Of a stretch of 53,492 nucleotides of DNA, positions 17,326 through 25,958 are shown in pieces (position 1 is the stretch's first letter; each line of letters opens with the position of its first letter). The DNA comes from Ktedonobacteria bacterium (lineage in GTDB: Bacteria; Chloroflexota; Ktedonobacteria; Ktedonobacterales; JACDGC01), in assembly GCA_027459785.1 (NCBI GenBank), contig DAIDGU010000062.1, positions 1 to 53,492 on the forward strand. Direction: 5' to 3'. Both the position numbers and the translations under genes were made by a program. The notes under the pieces are model-generated. The model made no database searches and had not been told where the DNA came from. It saw nothing but the letters and a program-made list of their open reading frames with translations.

Positions 17326-17982
17326 ATGCTGACGGAGCCACGCATGCGGGCGGGCGTGATCGCCGGAGCGGGGGCTGCGGTCGCCGCGTTCTTCCTCTCG
17401 TTCGTCGTGTTTTGTTTAGGTGGCCTGCTCGTCGCCGTCATCAGCGGGCTGAGCGCGGGGATGCAGATCGCGCGCGACCAGCGCTTCGCGCGCTCCGCCG
17501 GCAGCGCGGGGGCGGTCGCCGGTTTATATGCCGGCGTGGTGCTGGGCATCGGGCAAATCCTGGGGATGCTGCTCACCTCGGCGATTTTCCGCGATCAGCT
17601 TCAGGCGCAACTCGCCTCGCAACCAGGCTATAGCAATGATCTGTATTGGCCTACCTTGATCATCGCCTGTTTCATGGTCGGCGTGCTTGAAGTTGGCATC
17701 ACCGTCGCAGGTGGTGCGCTGGCGGCCTACTATGCCGCGCGCAGGCTCTATGGCACGCCCGCGCCCGTTGCGTCCCGCTACGCTGGCACCTACCCACCCA
17801 CCTATGCGCCGCCAGCGGCGCTATACCCGCCGCCCCTTGCGGTCCCCATACCTGCCCCGCCGCCCGCGCGCCCGCTGCCACCCTATCCCCCGCCGCCCAC
17901 GTTTTACGGCGTGCCAGACGCACCTGTCGCCGCTGCTGATGCTGGCGCAGCCGATGCGCCGCAGCCAACGCCAGAAGTGTGA
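17326..17982 (+). CDS. Four-span membrane protein with proline-rich tail
   Basis: A 218-residue protein of unknown function. Three to four hydrophobic segments (AGVIAGAGAAVAAFFLSFVV, LLVAVISGLSAGM, AGAVAGLYAGVVLGIGQILG, LIIACFMVGVLEVGITVAGG) are followed by a ~75-residue cytoplasmic or surface tail of Pro, Ala and Tyr (YAPPAALYPPPLAVPIPAPP). GAGGGGG lies upstream of the ATG, and TATAAT at 17281-17286 is a likely -10 box. The proline runs would make its translation EF-P dependent. An N-terminal extension to 17200 is open but unlikely to be coding. Confidence 0.65.
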   Translation: MLTEPRMRAGVIAGAGAAVAAFFLSFVVFCLGGLLVAVISGLSAGMQIARDQRFARSAGSAGAVAGLYAGVVLGIGQILGMLLTSAIFRDQLQAQLASQPGYSNDLYWPTLIIACFMVGVLEVGITVAGGALAAYYAARRLYGTPAPVASRYAGTYPPTYAPPAALYPPPLAVPIPAPPPARPLPPYPPPPTFYGVPDAPVAAADAGAADAPQPTPEV

Positions 17983-18094
17983 GCAGGTTCATAGACAATC
18001 GCTACTCCCTCTAGCTATGCTGATGGTAGCAACAGGGGGCGGCTCTGCCTCCTTGACCACCTTCCATCTTGCGCAGGGAAAGGGAACCCAACCC

Positions 18095-18751
18095 ATGCTT
18101 GGTCAATATCAGGATCTGTTCAATGGGATCGTTATCCTTCTGGCATCGTTAGGTCTGAGTTTATCGGCAGGCGTGCGCGCCTATCTGCCCGTGCTGGCGG
18201 TCGCCATCGCCTCCCATTTAGGCAGTTTTGGCGGCTTCAAGGTCACGCTGTTGCCGCAGTTCAGTTGGGTGGGCGATCCGCTCTTCATGGGACTGTTGGT
18301 GCTGCTGACGGTCTATGAGATCAGCGCCGACAAGATCCCGGTGATGGATCACCTCAACGACACCGTGCATACCGTCATTCGCCCGCTGTCCGGCGCGCTG
18401 ATCTTCACCTGCACCAGCAATGTGCTGACCGATCACGGGCAGATCGGTATGCTGATCGCGGCGCTCATCGGCGGCAGCATGGCAGCGACGACGCACGTGG
18501 CGAAGGCCGGTGTCGTCCGCCCGGCCAGCACCGTGACAACCTTCGGCCTGGCCAACCCGATCATCAGCCTGGGCGAAGACGTTCTGGTGATCGGCATGTC
18601 CGTTCTCATGCTGGTCGTCCCCGTTGTCGGCGGCATTCTGTGCCTGGTACTGCTGTTTTTCGCCGGCAAAGGCATCGTTACGTTGATCCAGCGCCGCAAG
18701 GCGAAACAACAGGCGGCCCTTGCCACGGGAACGGGAACCGCCCACATCTGA
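18095..18751 (+). CDS. DUF4126 membrane protein
   Basis: A 218-residue integral membrane protein matching the DUF4126 family: LGLSLSAGVRAYLPVLAVAIASHLG near the N-terminus, then VYEISADKIPVMDHLNDTVHT and the paired glycine-rich spans GMLIAALIGGSMAATTHVAKA and PVVGGILCLVLLFF. The function of the family is unknown. AGGGAA precedes the start. The tail KAKQQAALATGTG is cytoplasmic and basic. It is the last rightward gene before a convergent pair. Confidence 0.78.
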   Translation: MLGQYQDLFNGIVILLASLGLSLSAGVRAYLPVLAVAIASHLGSFGGFKVTLLPQFSWVGDPLFMGLLVLLTVYEISADKIPVMDHLNDTVHTVIRPLSGALIFTCTSNVLTDHGQIGMLIAALIGGSMAATTHVAKAGVVRPASTVTTFGLANPIISLGEDVLVIGMSVLMLVVPVVGGILCLVLLFFAGKGIVTLIQRRKAKQQAALATGTGTAHI

Positions 18752-18923
18752 TCGCCGCTCATTCTAACACCGCCGCGTCACCCTCCATGCATCAAGTGGG
18801 AGTGGCGTGGTATTGTTTTGCCCGCGCTCCGGCTATGCTACTAGCGCCTTGCTGCCCAGTTTCAGCGTCGACGTGCGCGATGTTTTGGATAATTAAGCAC
18901 CGGTTTCCCTGCACCAGCCAATC

Positions 18924-20558
18924 CTAATCATCTTCATGCTCGTCGTCATCATCTTCCAAGTCGAAATCATCATCGTCATCGTCATCCAGATCGTCCACCT
19001 CGTATTCCTCCGGCGAATAGATCGGTGGGATGTCGCCGTGGGCGCGCACCACACGCGGATATTCCACATCGGCCTCTTTTTTGTCGATGCTGAGCAGGCG
19101 GAGGCGATGACTCAGGCCATGATCGCGTACATCGAAGACGAAGTGGGCGAAGTCGCGCGGCTGGTGGAGCAGCAGGCCAACGGGTGCCGTCTCGCTGGTG
19201 ATGATATCCTCGACCGTGCGCGTCGCATACGTTTCCTCGCCGTCGTGGATGTCTTTCGCCATGAAGATGCTGGTGCGGAGCGGCCATCCAAAACTCGTCT
19301 GGATGATCTGGTCGAGTTCCCAGAGGGGTTGGCTGGCTCCGATCTCAATCTCGCGCCAGACGGTCACGTCGTCTTCCAGGATGACGCGCAGCTTGAGGAC
19401 GGCGTTGCGCAGCAGCGGATCGAGCGTGGGCGCGAGCGAGGCCATCTGCACGCGCACCGGCACTTTTTCCGTCCCGTCCTTCACCTGGATCGTCGCGGTC
19501 AGCGGGCCGAAGTGCCAGCCCTCGTCTTCGATGCGCTCACGATGACGCACGAAAAACTGATTGAAGGCATCCAGCGCCAGGCGCAGGGCGCGGGCCTCGT
19601 CCGCGCTGGGGCGGCGAGCATCCCCGCTGCGGGCGACGCGCGTGAAGATCGGCACCGCCTGTTTGGATGCCATCGGCAGCCGCAAGGTGCGGACCTCGCG
19701 CGCCGTCTCCTCGTTCAGGTCTTCCAGCGGCTCGAAGAAGAGCGTGATAGCATCGCCCAGGCCATGTTCAGGATAACGGATGGCCTCTTCGACGATGGCG
19801 ATGTCCTCGTCAGGCAGATCCAGATTGATGACTTCACCGCCGGCCTCTTCGAGCTGTTCCAACAGAAAAGCGATTGTGCCGGAACGCTCGTAGTCCGCTT
19901 GTGAGAAATACGCGATGACGCCTTCGGTGTCCTCGTTGCCATAGGTCATCGAGAGATAGAGCGTGTCGATGCCATAACGTTTGACCGCGATGGCCACCGG
20001 CGGCACGTCATCCATGATCTGCCAGGGATCGCGGCGATAGAGATTGGCGGCGGCGGCGGCCAGCTCGCGGATGACCTCCGTCGGCGCGTCCCACGGCGGG
20101 ATGGGCGTGATGTGGCGGCGCAGATCGCTGGCCAGGGTCGTCGCCAGCGTCTCGATGATCGTCATATCCTGCGCCACGCCGAATTCGGTTTGCACCCCGT
20201 CCAGCGCGGTGCGCAGGGCAAGGGCGGTGGCCGCATCGGCAACTTCGATGCGCCCCGGCATCATCGGTGCCATGTTGGGATTCGCGCTGGGCAAGATCGC
20301 CTCGATCAGCGCGTTCAGCAAGGCGGTGTCGTCCGGCTGGGTGATCAGCATCACGGCCCGCGCCTGGGGCTGGTCTGGCACGACAGAGTGCCGCGCGATC
20401 CAGATGGCGATCTGCGGCTGAACGGTGCGGTCGCCGTCTTGCATCGCTACTTGCATCGGCACGATGCCGCCGAGAAAGGTGATATTGGGATCGCTGGCTT
20501 GGCGTTTCAGTTGATGCAAGGTGATATCGTTTAAGCGCGAATGACTTTGATCTGGCAT
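18924..20558 (-). CDS. pRiA4b ORF-3-like protein with large N-terminal domain and acidic tail
   Basis: A 544-residue protein. Residues ~400-510 match the plasmid pRiA4b ORF-3-like family: KLRVILEDDVTVWREIEIG, LWELDQIIQTSFGWPLRTS, then HFVFDVRDHGLSHRLRL. The N-terminal ~350 residues form one or two mixed alpha/beta domains that I cannot assign; they include GVIAYFSQADYERSGTIAFL and a later GWHFGPLTATIQVKDG. The last ~30 residues are nearly all Asp/Glu. The role of the pRiA4b domain is unknown. No partner gene is adjacent, and the gene stands alone with a 200-base upstream region. Confidence 0.7.
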   Translation of the reverse strand: MPDQSHSRLNDITLHQLKRQASDPNITFLGGIVPMQVAMQDGDRTVQPQIAIWIARHSVVPDQPQARAVMLITQPDDTALLNALIEAILPSANPNMAPMMPGRIEVADAATALALRTALDGVQTEFGVAQDMTIIETLATTLASDLRRHITPIPPWDAPTEVIRELAAAAANLYRRDPWQIMDDVPPVAIAVKRYGIDTLYLSMTYGNEDTEGVIAYFSQADYERSGTIAFLLEQLEEAGGEVINLDLPDEDIAIVEEAIRYPEHGLGDAITLFFEPLEDLNEETAREVRTLRLPMASKQAVPIFTRVARSGDARRPSADEARALRLALDAFNQFFVRHRERIEDEGWHFGPLTATIQVKDGTEKVPVRVQMASLAPTLDPLLRNAVLKLRVILEDDVTVWREIEIGASQPLWELDQIIQTSFGWPLRTSIFMAKDIHDGEETYATRTVEDIITSETAPVGLLLHQPRDFAHFVFDVRDHGLSHRLRLLSIDKKEADVEYPRVVRAHGDIPPIYSPEEYEVDDLDDDDDDDFDLEDDDDEHEDD

Positions 20559-20723
20559 ACTACCAACATCCTCTCAGCCACACAGAATGCGAGACGTTGG
20601 TTACATTGTATCACGTCCGGCCAGGGGGCAACCTTCCGGTTTATTTCTTCGTGAACTTTTTTCCCTTCGTTTGACCTTCGTGTCCCGTCCCCTGCCCTAT
20701 CGCTGATGATCAGATCCTGCTTC

Positions 20724-20752
20724 TTGGCTTTCCGGGGTGGATGTGCTATACT
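20724..20752 (+). promoter_or_regulatory. thrS leader promoter
   Basis: TTGGCT (20724-20729), a 17-base spacer and TATACT (20747-20752) make a good sigma70-type promoter. The predicted start near 20759 coincides with the beginning of the T-box leader. Confidence 0.7.
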
Positions 20753-20758
20753 GGATGG

Positions 20759-21027
20759 AAGAAGAACATCGTTGAGCGGGCCATGTCCCAGGCATTCCGG
20801 CGCGACAGAGATGGGCGGTCATCGGCTGCAAGCCACCCAAGGCGCACGGACCTGGCGATACCCCCCGCGAGATGGCGCAAGCGCAATGCGCCACGGTCGC
20901 CCCGTTACCGGCTGGTTAATGAGCGCGCGCTGGCCCCAGGCTAGTGTGCGGAATGTGGGTGGAACCACGCGGCGACCTGCCTTGTCGGGTCCTTGCGTCC
21001 CAGTGTGGATGCAAGGGCTTTTTTTAT
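20759..21027 (+). ncRNA. T-box riboswitch controlling thrS
   Basis: The hallmark T-box bulge sequence appears as TGGGTGGAACCACGCG (20956-20971), able to form the antiterminator with flanking bases. A terminator hairpin with a T-run follows directly. The upstream ~190 bases contain several complementary segments fitting Stem I and Stem II/III. An ACC threonine codon at 20860-20862 (in GCGATACCCC) is a candidate specifier, not proven. Uncharged tRNA-Thr would stabilise the antiterminator and allow thrS transcription. T-boxes before aminoacyl-tRNA synthetases are well established. Confidence 0.85.
20990..21027 (+). terminator. T-box attenuator terminator
   Basis: Stem CCTTGCGTCC paired with GGATGCAAGG (one mismatch), loop CAGTGT, followed directly by a run of about seven T. 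Part of the 5' arm can instead pair with the T-box region. Confidence 0.8.
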
Positions 21028-21069
21028 TGCAAAAATGGAGACGGGAACACGGGAGATCACAGCAAGGAG

Positions 21070-21175
21070 AACGGAACGCGAAAAGACACGAAATCGGCAC
21101 GAGATAACACGAAATGATAGATAAAACTGTATCGCGTCATTTCGTGGCCCGTCTCGTGTCATCTCGCGTTCCGTT
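21070..21175. repeat. Long imperfect inverted repeat between T-box and thrS
   Basis: The arms are 21070-21117 and 21137-21175. Matching segments in order are AACGGAACGCGA, GACACGA and ACGAAATGA on the left, against TCATTTCGT, TCGTGTC and TCGCGTTCCGTT on the right; a 19-base loop lies between. It sits after the terminator and ends 55 bases before the thrS start, so it is in the mRNA only when the T-box reads through. No known element explains it. Confidence 0.7.
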
Positions 21176-21230
21176 TCCTTTCCTGCAAACTTCGTGTCTC
21201 GTCCTCTCAACAGGAAAGGATGGAGCGAGC

Positions 21231-23078
21231 ATGCCCGAAGATGTCGCCCAGGAGTTCAGTTCGTCGGTGAACTATACGCCGATCCAGCGCATGCGCCATT
21301 CGGCGGCGCACGTGATGGCCGAAGCGATCCAGGATCTCTTCCCTGGCGCGAAGTTCGCCATCGGTCCCGCCATCGAGGATGGCTTTTATTACGACATGGA
21401 GTTGCCACGCGCGCTCACGCCAGAAGACTTCCCGGCCATCGAGGCGCGCATGGTGGAAAGCATCAAGCACAACTATCCCTTCATGCAGTCGCGTTGGCCG
21501 CGCGAGAAGGCGCTGGCGTATTTCCGCGAGAAGAACCAGCCGTACAAAGTCGAGATCATCGAAAACTTGCCGGATGCCGAGGTCGGTATCTACCAGCAAG
21601 GACCGTTCCTGGATCTCTGTCGCGGGCCGCACGTGGAAAACACGGGGCAGATCGGGCCGGTGAAGCTGATGCGCGTGGCGGGGGCATATTGGCGCGGCGA
21701 CGAGAAGCGCCCCATGCTCCAGCGCCTCTATGGCACGGCCTGGTTCACGCAGGCAGAGCTGGACAAATATCTGTGGCAGCTCGAAGAGGCGAAGAAGCGC
21801 GACCACCGCAAGCTGGGCCGCGAGTTGGGGCTGTTCACGTTCAGCGAAGACGTGGGGCCGGGCATCCCGCTGTTCTTGCCCAAGGGCGAGACGGTACGCC
21901 ACCTGATGGAAAGCTACGTGCGCGATGTGCAGACGCGCCACGGCTATCAGCACGTGTGGACGAGCAACATCGCCCGCGTGCGGCTCTTTAAGCAGTCGCA
22001 GCACTGGTATCACTACCGCGAAGGCATGTTCCCTAAAATGGAAGAGGAGCGCGATCTGCGCGAGGGTGAGACGCCGGAGGAGATCGAAGACAACAGCTTC
22101 GAGCTGAAGCCGATGAACTGCCCCTCGCACTTCACGCTCTACAAGTCGCAACGCCACAGCTACCGCGAACTGCCGATCCGCTATGCCGAGTTCGCCACGC
22201 TCTATCGCTACGAGAAGCAGGGCGAATTATCGGGGCTGACGCGCGTGCGGGCGCTGACGCAGGACGATTCGCACATCTTCGTGCGGCACGATCAGGTCAT
22301 GGACGAATTCGGGCGCATCGTAGATTTGGTGCGCGAGATTCTGACGACGTATGGCCTGACGGATTATCGGGTGCGCCTGTCCCTGCCAGATCTGTCGGAC
22401 AAGGAAAAGTATCACGGCAACGTGGCGATCTGGGAGCGCGCGGTGGCGGACCTGCGCGCCGCGCTGGACGGCAAGGGGCTGGCGTATGAGGCGGTGGAGG
22501 GCGAAGCAGCCTTCTATGGCCCGAAGATGGACCTGATGGCGCGCGACGCGCTGGGCCGCGAGTGGCAACTTTCGACGATCCAACTCGACTTCTTCCAGCC
22601 GGAAAATTTCGAGTTGGAATACATCGGCGAAGACGGCCAGGCACACCGCCCAGCGGTCATCCACCGCGCGATCATGGGATCGACGGAGCGCTTCATGGGC
22701 GTGCTGATCGAGCATTACGCCGGTAATTTCCCGCTGTGGCTCGCGCCGGTGCAAGCGGAGATCATCCCCATTGCCGACCGCCATCTGCCGTATGCCGAGC
22801 AGGTGGCGCAACGGTTGCGCGATGCTGGGCTGCGCGTGGAGGTGGACGCGCGCTCCGAGCGCATGAACGCCAAGGTGCGCGACGCCCAAATGCAGAAAAT
22901 CCCCTATATGCTCGTCGTCGGCGACAAAGAGGCGGAGGCTGGGGCCGTCAGCCTACGCCTGCGCTCGAACGAGAACATCGGCGCGGTGCCGCTGGAAACG
23001 TTCATCGAGCGCGCCGCCGCGCTGGCACGCGAACACAGCCAGGATCTGTGGGTGGTGGAAGCGCCTGTCGGGGAGTAA
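21231..23078 (+). CDS. thrS: Threonyl-tRNA synthetase lacking the TGS domain
   Basis: A 615-residue class II synthetase that charges tRNA-Thr. It begins directly with the editing domain (RMRHSAAHVMAEAIQDLFPG, the HxxxH motif; FLDLCRGPHVENTG with the Cys-His pair). The catalytic core follows: motif 2 at YRELPIRYAEFATLYRYEKQGELSGL, zinc ligands Cys in MNCPSHF, and motif 3 near HRAIMGSTERFMGVLIE. The C-terminal anticodon-binding domain starts near PLWLAPVQAEIIPI. The ~60-residue N-terminal TGS domain found in most bacterial ThrRS is absent; upstream sequence is the leader, not coding. GGAG supports the start at 21231. Controlled by the T-box above. Confidence 0.95.
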   Translation: MPEDVAQEFSSSVNYTPIQRMRHSAAHVMAEAIQDLFPGAKFAIGPAIEDGFYYDMELPRALTPEDFPAIEARMVESIKHNYPFMQSRWPREKALAYFREKNQPYKVEIIENLPDAEVGIYQQGPFLDLCRGPHVENTGQIGPVKLMRVAGAYWRGDEKRPMLQRLYGTAWFTQAELDKYLWQLEEAKKRDHRKLGRELGLFTFSEDVGPGIPLFLPKGETVRHLMESYVRDVQTRHGYQHVWTSNIARVRLFKQSQHWYHYREGMFPKMEEERDLREGETPEEIEDNSFELKPMNCPSHFTLYKSQRHSYRELPIRYAEFATLYRYEKQGELSGLTRVRALTQDDSHIFVRHDQVMDEFGRIVDLVREILTTYGLTDYRVRLSLPDLSDKEKYHGNVAIWERAVADLRAALDGKGLAYEAVEGEAAFYGPKMDLMARDALGREWQLSTIQLDFFQPENFELEYIGEDGQAHRPAVIHRAIMGSTERFMGVLIEHYAGNFPLWLAPVQAEIIPIADRHLPYAEQVAQRLRDAGLRVEVDARSERMNAKVRDAQMQKIPYMLVVGDKEAEAGAVSLRLRSNENIGAVPLETFIERAAALAREHSQDLWVVEAPVGE

Positions 23079-23096
23079 TTTCACCAGCGGTGGGGC

Positions 23097-23126
23097 CAGG
23101 GCGACCACAAGGGTACGCCCCTACAG
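23097..23126 (-). repeat. Isolated REP element, same family as the RAYT arrays
   Basis: Read on the minus strand it is GTAG plus the bulged GGGCG...CGCCC hairpin, identical in core to the units beside the RAYT about 21 kb away. It lies just after the thrS stop codon, a typical REP location. Confidence 0.8.
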
Positions 23127-23153
23127 GCTGTAGTGAGCCTTTCCATCTATTGC

Positions 23154-23177
23154 AGGGCGGACCTTCCTGTCCGCCCT
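23154..23177. repeat. Perfect hairpin AGGGCGGAC-loop-GTCCGCCCT
   Basis: A 9-bp perfect stem with a 6-base loop CTTCCT. Its core GGCGGAC...GTCCGCC recurs at 30421-30440 in the opposite loop orientation, so it is a dispersed element. It may also terminate thrS transcription, although no T-run follows. Confidence 0.6.
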
Positions 23178-23319
23178 GTGCCAATGTTTAAGGTTCATGT
23201 GATCGATCCTTATTGTGTTTTGGCTAGGTTGAGTTGCCTAGCAACTTGCCATATAGCTGCATACAGTGAGAGAATAGGAGCAACACCATGCTGCAAAAAA
23301 TGGGATCGGATTAAAAACG

Positions 23320-24786
23320 ATGACTGATATCGCCGAAGAGATTGCTCCTGATTTCAGTTTCATAGCGACACCTCATCTGGCGCGCGAGGCGCTTTATCAA
23401 CGTTATCGGGAACACATTCGATCGAATCTTGTACTGAGCCGCGCCCTCGTCAGTTTTCAAGCGAATAAGGTTGAGCCGGTATACAACTGGTTCAAATATA
23501 GAGAAGGTTTTTCACAGGCGCTTGTCAGTTATCTTATCAACAACCTTATGCCTTCCCCTGGTATCTTGCTTGATCCTTTTTCCGGATCAGGATCGGCACT
23601 TTTTACTGGTCGCCAATTAGGTTGGCAGTCGCAAGGCATTGAACTCCTGCCCGTGGGAGCGTTCGTCACGGAAACAAGACGTGTTGCTGAAGCGATCGAT
23701 CCCCTCGTATTCCAAACTGCGGTGATAGATATCCTGCAATGTGCTGATTTTGCGCCGTATTACGCAGATGAATACATGCTGCAACATATCCCTATCACGG
23801 CGGGTGCCTTTCCTCCGGACGAAGAACAACAACTTATTGGCTATGTAGCATATTGTAATAAACAGGTCCAGCAAACGGATATACGCCAATTATTGCTTTT
23901 CGCGGCGATGTGCGTACTCGAAGACATCAGCTATACGCGCAAGGACGGTCAATATCTGCGTTGGGACGCCAGATCAGGACGGTCACAAGGAAAAAAGTCC
24001 TTTTACAAAGGACGTATTGTGCCGTTCCGTGAGGCCATTACGGCCAAGCTACATCAGATGGTAGGGGATCTGGGCGCGGTCCCGCGCCAGCAGCAGCTTT
24101 TTACCGAAGTGCCACCATCACAATACCACGAAATCCAACTCCAGCAAGGTTCTTGTCTTGAGTTGCTGCCCCTACTGCCCGGTGAATCCATCGATCTTGT
24201 CGTCACCTCGCCGCCATATGCGAACCGCTACGACTACACACGCACGTATGCCCTTGAACTCGTCTTTCTTGGCTGTACCGGTCAGGATGTAAAATGCTTG
24301 CGCCAGAGTTTGCTTTCTTGTACTGTGGAAAATAAATCAAAACGCGACCGCCTCGAACAGATGTATACGCATCTACATCGCCAGCCAGACTTCATGCGGA
24401 TCGATACCATTTTTCAGAATCAGCAGGCGTTACAAGAAGTCCTGGCCATCTTGGATCAGTATCGCGTGGCGGGGAAACTCAATAATGATGGGATCGTGCG
24501 CCTGGTTCACAACTATTTCTATGAGATGACCTGCGTTGTTTTTGAGCTTGCCCGACTATTAAAACCGGGTGGGATCGTTGCGTTGGTCAACGATAACGTG
24601 CGTTACATCGGGGAAGAGATTCCCGTCGATATCATTCTTTCCGATATCGCGGCGACCTGTGGCTTAACCACCCGCCATATTTGGACCCTTGAGCGTGGCA
24701 AAGGCAATAGTAGCCAACAGATGGGCCAACATGGTCGCTATGAATTGCGCAAGTGCATTTATGTCTGGGAGAAAACCAATGGATGA
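23320..24786 (+). CDS. Type II DNA methyltransferase (N4-cytosine/N6-adenine class), partner of the XcyI-like nuclease
   Basis: A 488-residue SAM-dependent DNA methyltransferase. Motif I is LLDPFSGSGSALFTGRQLG (about residue 88) and motif IV is VVTSPPYANRYDYTRTYALE (about residue 300), the SPPY form seen in N4-cytosine and some N6-adenine enzymes. Further motifs occur near GIVALVNDNVRYIG. The gene is AT-richer than neighbouring housekeeping genes. Its stop overlaps the start of the restriction endonuclease gene by 8 bases, so the two form one operon. The nuclease family suggests CCCGGG, where N4 methylation would be expected; I infer this. Confidence 0.85.
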   Translation: MTDIAEEIAPDFSFIATPHLAREALYQRYREHIRSNLVLSRALVSFQANKVEPVYNWFKYREGFSQALVSYLINNLMPSPGILLDPFSGSGSALFTGRQLGWQSQGIELLPVGAFVTETRRVAEAIDPLVFQTAVIDILQCADFAPYYADEYMLQHIPITAGAFPPDEEQQLIGYVAYCNKQVQQTDIRQLLLFAAMCVLEDISYTRKDGQYLRWDARSGRSQGKKSFYKGRIVPFREAITAKLHQMVGDLGAVPRQQQLFTEVPPSQYHEIQLQQGSCLELLPLLPGESIDLVVTSPPYANRYDYTRTYALELVFLGCTGQDVKCLRQSLLSCTVENKSKRDRLEQMYTHLHRQPDFMRIDTIFQNQQALQEVLAILDQYRVAGKLNNDGIVRLVHNYFYEMTCVVFELARLLKPGGIVALVNDNVRYIGEEIPVDIILSDIAATCGLTTRHIWTLERGKGNSSQQMGQHGRYELRKCIYVWEKTNG

Positions 24787-25828
24787 AGGACCACAAAACG
24801 TGCAAGCAGGTGATATCACGCGCACGAACTACCGTTTGCGCTCCGCATTTTTCTATTTGAAGCTCAAGGGGTATCAAACACTCGCCTTGGTGACGCTCAT
24901 CGCTGAGCTGCTTCCTTCCGATCATCTTTTGAATTGGGAGCAACGTGCAACATGGGGTATCAGTGAAAGCGCCTTTGCCTACATTATGCATCATCCTGAC
25001 CTGCATCCTATTCATATTTTCTGTCATCCCCGCCTTTTGCGTGAGCATCCGCGCCTCATCGCGTATTATCGCAATATTGCCAGTATCTCCCAGAAAGGTG
25101 CAAAAGCACTCATTGGTTTTGATGTCGCCAAATATGAGGCCGATTTCGAAAATAAACGCACGCTTGCCGAGTCGCAAGCCATCCGATTGGCAGCAACGTT
25201 CAATGAACACGCTTCACTGATTATCGACACCTCAGTGAATACGCTCACCGGAGCGGAGGTGAATGCTCTGTTGTTTGCTTCAATTGGTGTGCAGATCGAT
25301 AGTTCTTGGCGAAATGCTGTCGGTTTCGAAGCTCAAAAAGTCGTTCAGCGTTTGTTAATAAAAGATGGAATCACACGGAATATAGTTGCCGGTTTTCTCC
25401 TGCGCAAAGGATCGGGTGTTGATATATTCACCGCTGCGAAACGAGACGAACAACTCGGCAATATCAATGATTATCGCGGTTTCATCCTTACTAACCAGAC
25501 ATCCATCATCTTCGCGCCAGATCCCGATATCTCTTTGCTCGATAAAGATGGCAGGACCGTTGGTGTCATTGAGGTGAAAGGTGGACTTGATCCAGCCGGG
25601 GCTCTAGAACGCTACGGCGCGGCCTTGAAATCGTTCGAGCCAGCACGTAAGGAAAATTCAGGTGTTGCCACAATCCTCGTCGAATCCATTGTCACGACGG
25701 AATTAGCAGAGCGCCTGGCGCAAAATACCTTCATCGAACATTACCTGATCAGTGATATCCTTGATGTTTCGGCCAGCAAATACAATCAATTCATGGCACG
25801 CATCTTCGCTTTGCTGCACACTTCTTGA
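24779..25828 (+). CDS. XcyI-family type II restriction endonuclease
   Basis: A 349-residue protein resembling the XcyI restriction endonuclease family (relatives cut CCCGGG): HPRLIAYYRNIASISQKGAK in the N-terminal half, TGAEVNALLFASIGVQIDSS in the middle. A PD-(D/E)xK type catalytic region near residue 255-275 has IIFAPDPDIS followed by VGVIEVKGGLDPAG, giving the Asp and the ExK. The start at 24779 lies within the end of the methyltransferase gene, with GGGAG upstream; earlier in-frame Mets would overlap it by ~100 bases. My reading found no CCCGGG in the window, consistent with this specificity. Confidence 0.75.
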   Translation: MDEGPQNVQAGDITRTNYRLRSAFFYLKLKGYQTLALVTLIAELLPSDHLLNWEQRATWGISESAFAYIMHHPDLHPIHIFCHPRLLREHPRLIAYYRNIASISQKGAKALIGFDVAKYEADFENKRTLAESQAIRLAATFNEHASLIIDTSVNTLTGAEVNALLFASIGVQIDSSWRNAVGFEAQKVVQRLLIKDGITRNIVAGFLLRKGSGVDIFTAAKRDEQLGNINDYRGFILTNQTSIIFAPDPDISLLDKDGRTVGVIEVKGGLDPAGALERYGAALKSFEPARKENSGVATILVESIVTTELAERLAQNTFIEHYLISDILDVSASKYNQFMARIFALLHTS

Positions 25829-25958
25829 ATAGCAAAGGTTCTGATCCTTTAAGCGCCCATGCTGTAGCGGTAGGAGGAAGCAGACGGCGGTGCGCACTTC
25901 AGCATTGCGCGCGTAGCCGGTGATCCCAAGGGTAATCGTCGCGGTTTTGTACAGCGCG

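Noticed and set aside
25829..25958. Minus-strand frame (MCDALYKTATITLGITGYAR...) between the restriction and CPBP genes
   Set aside because: It has no recognisable family, extends antisense into the endonuclease gene, and lacks a ribosome-binding site.
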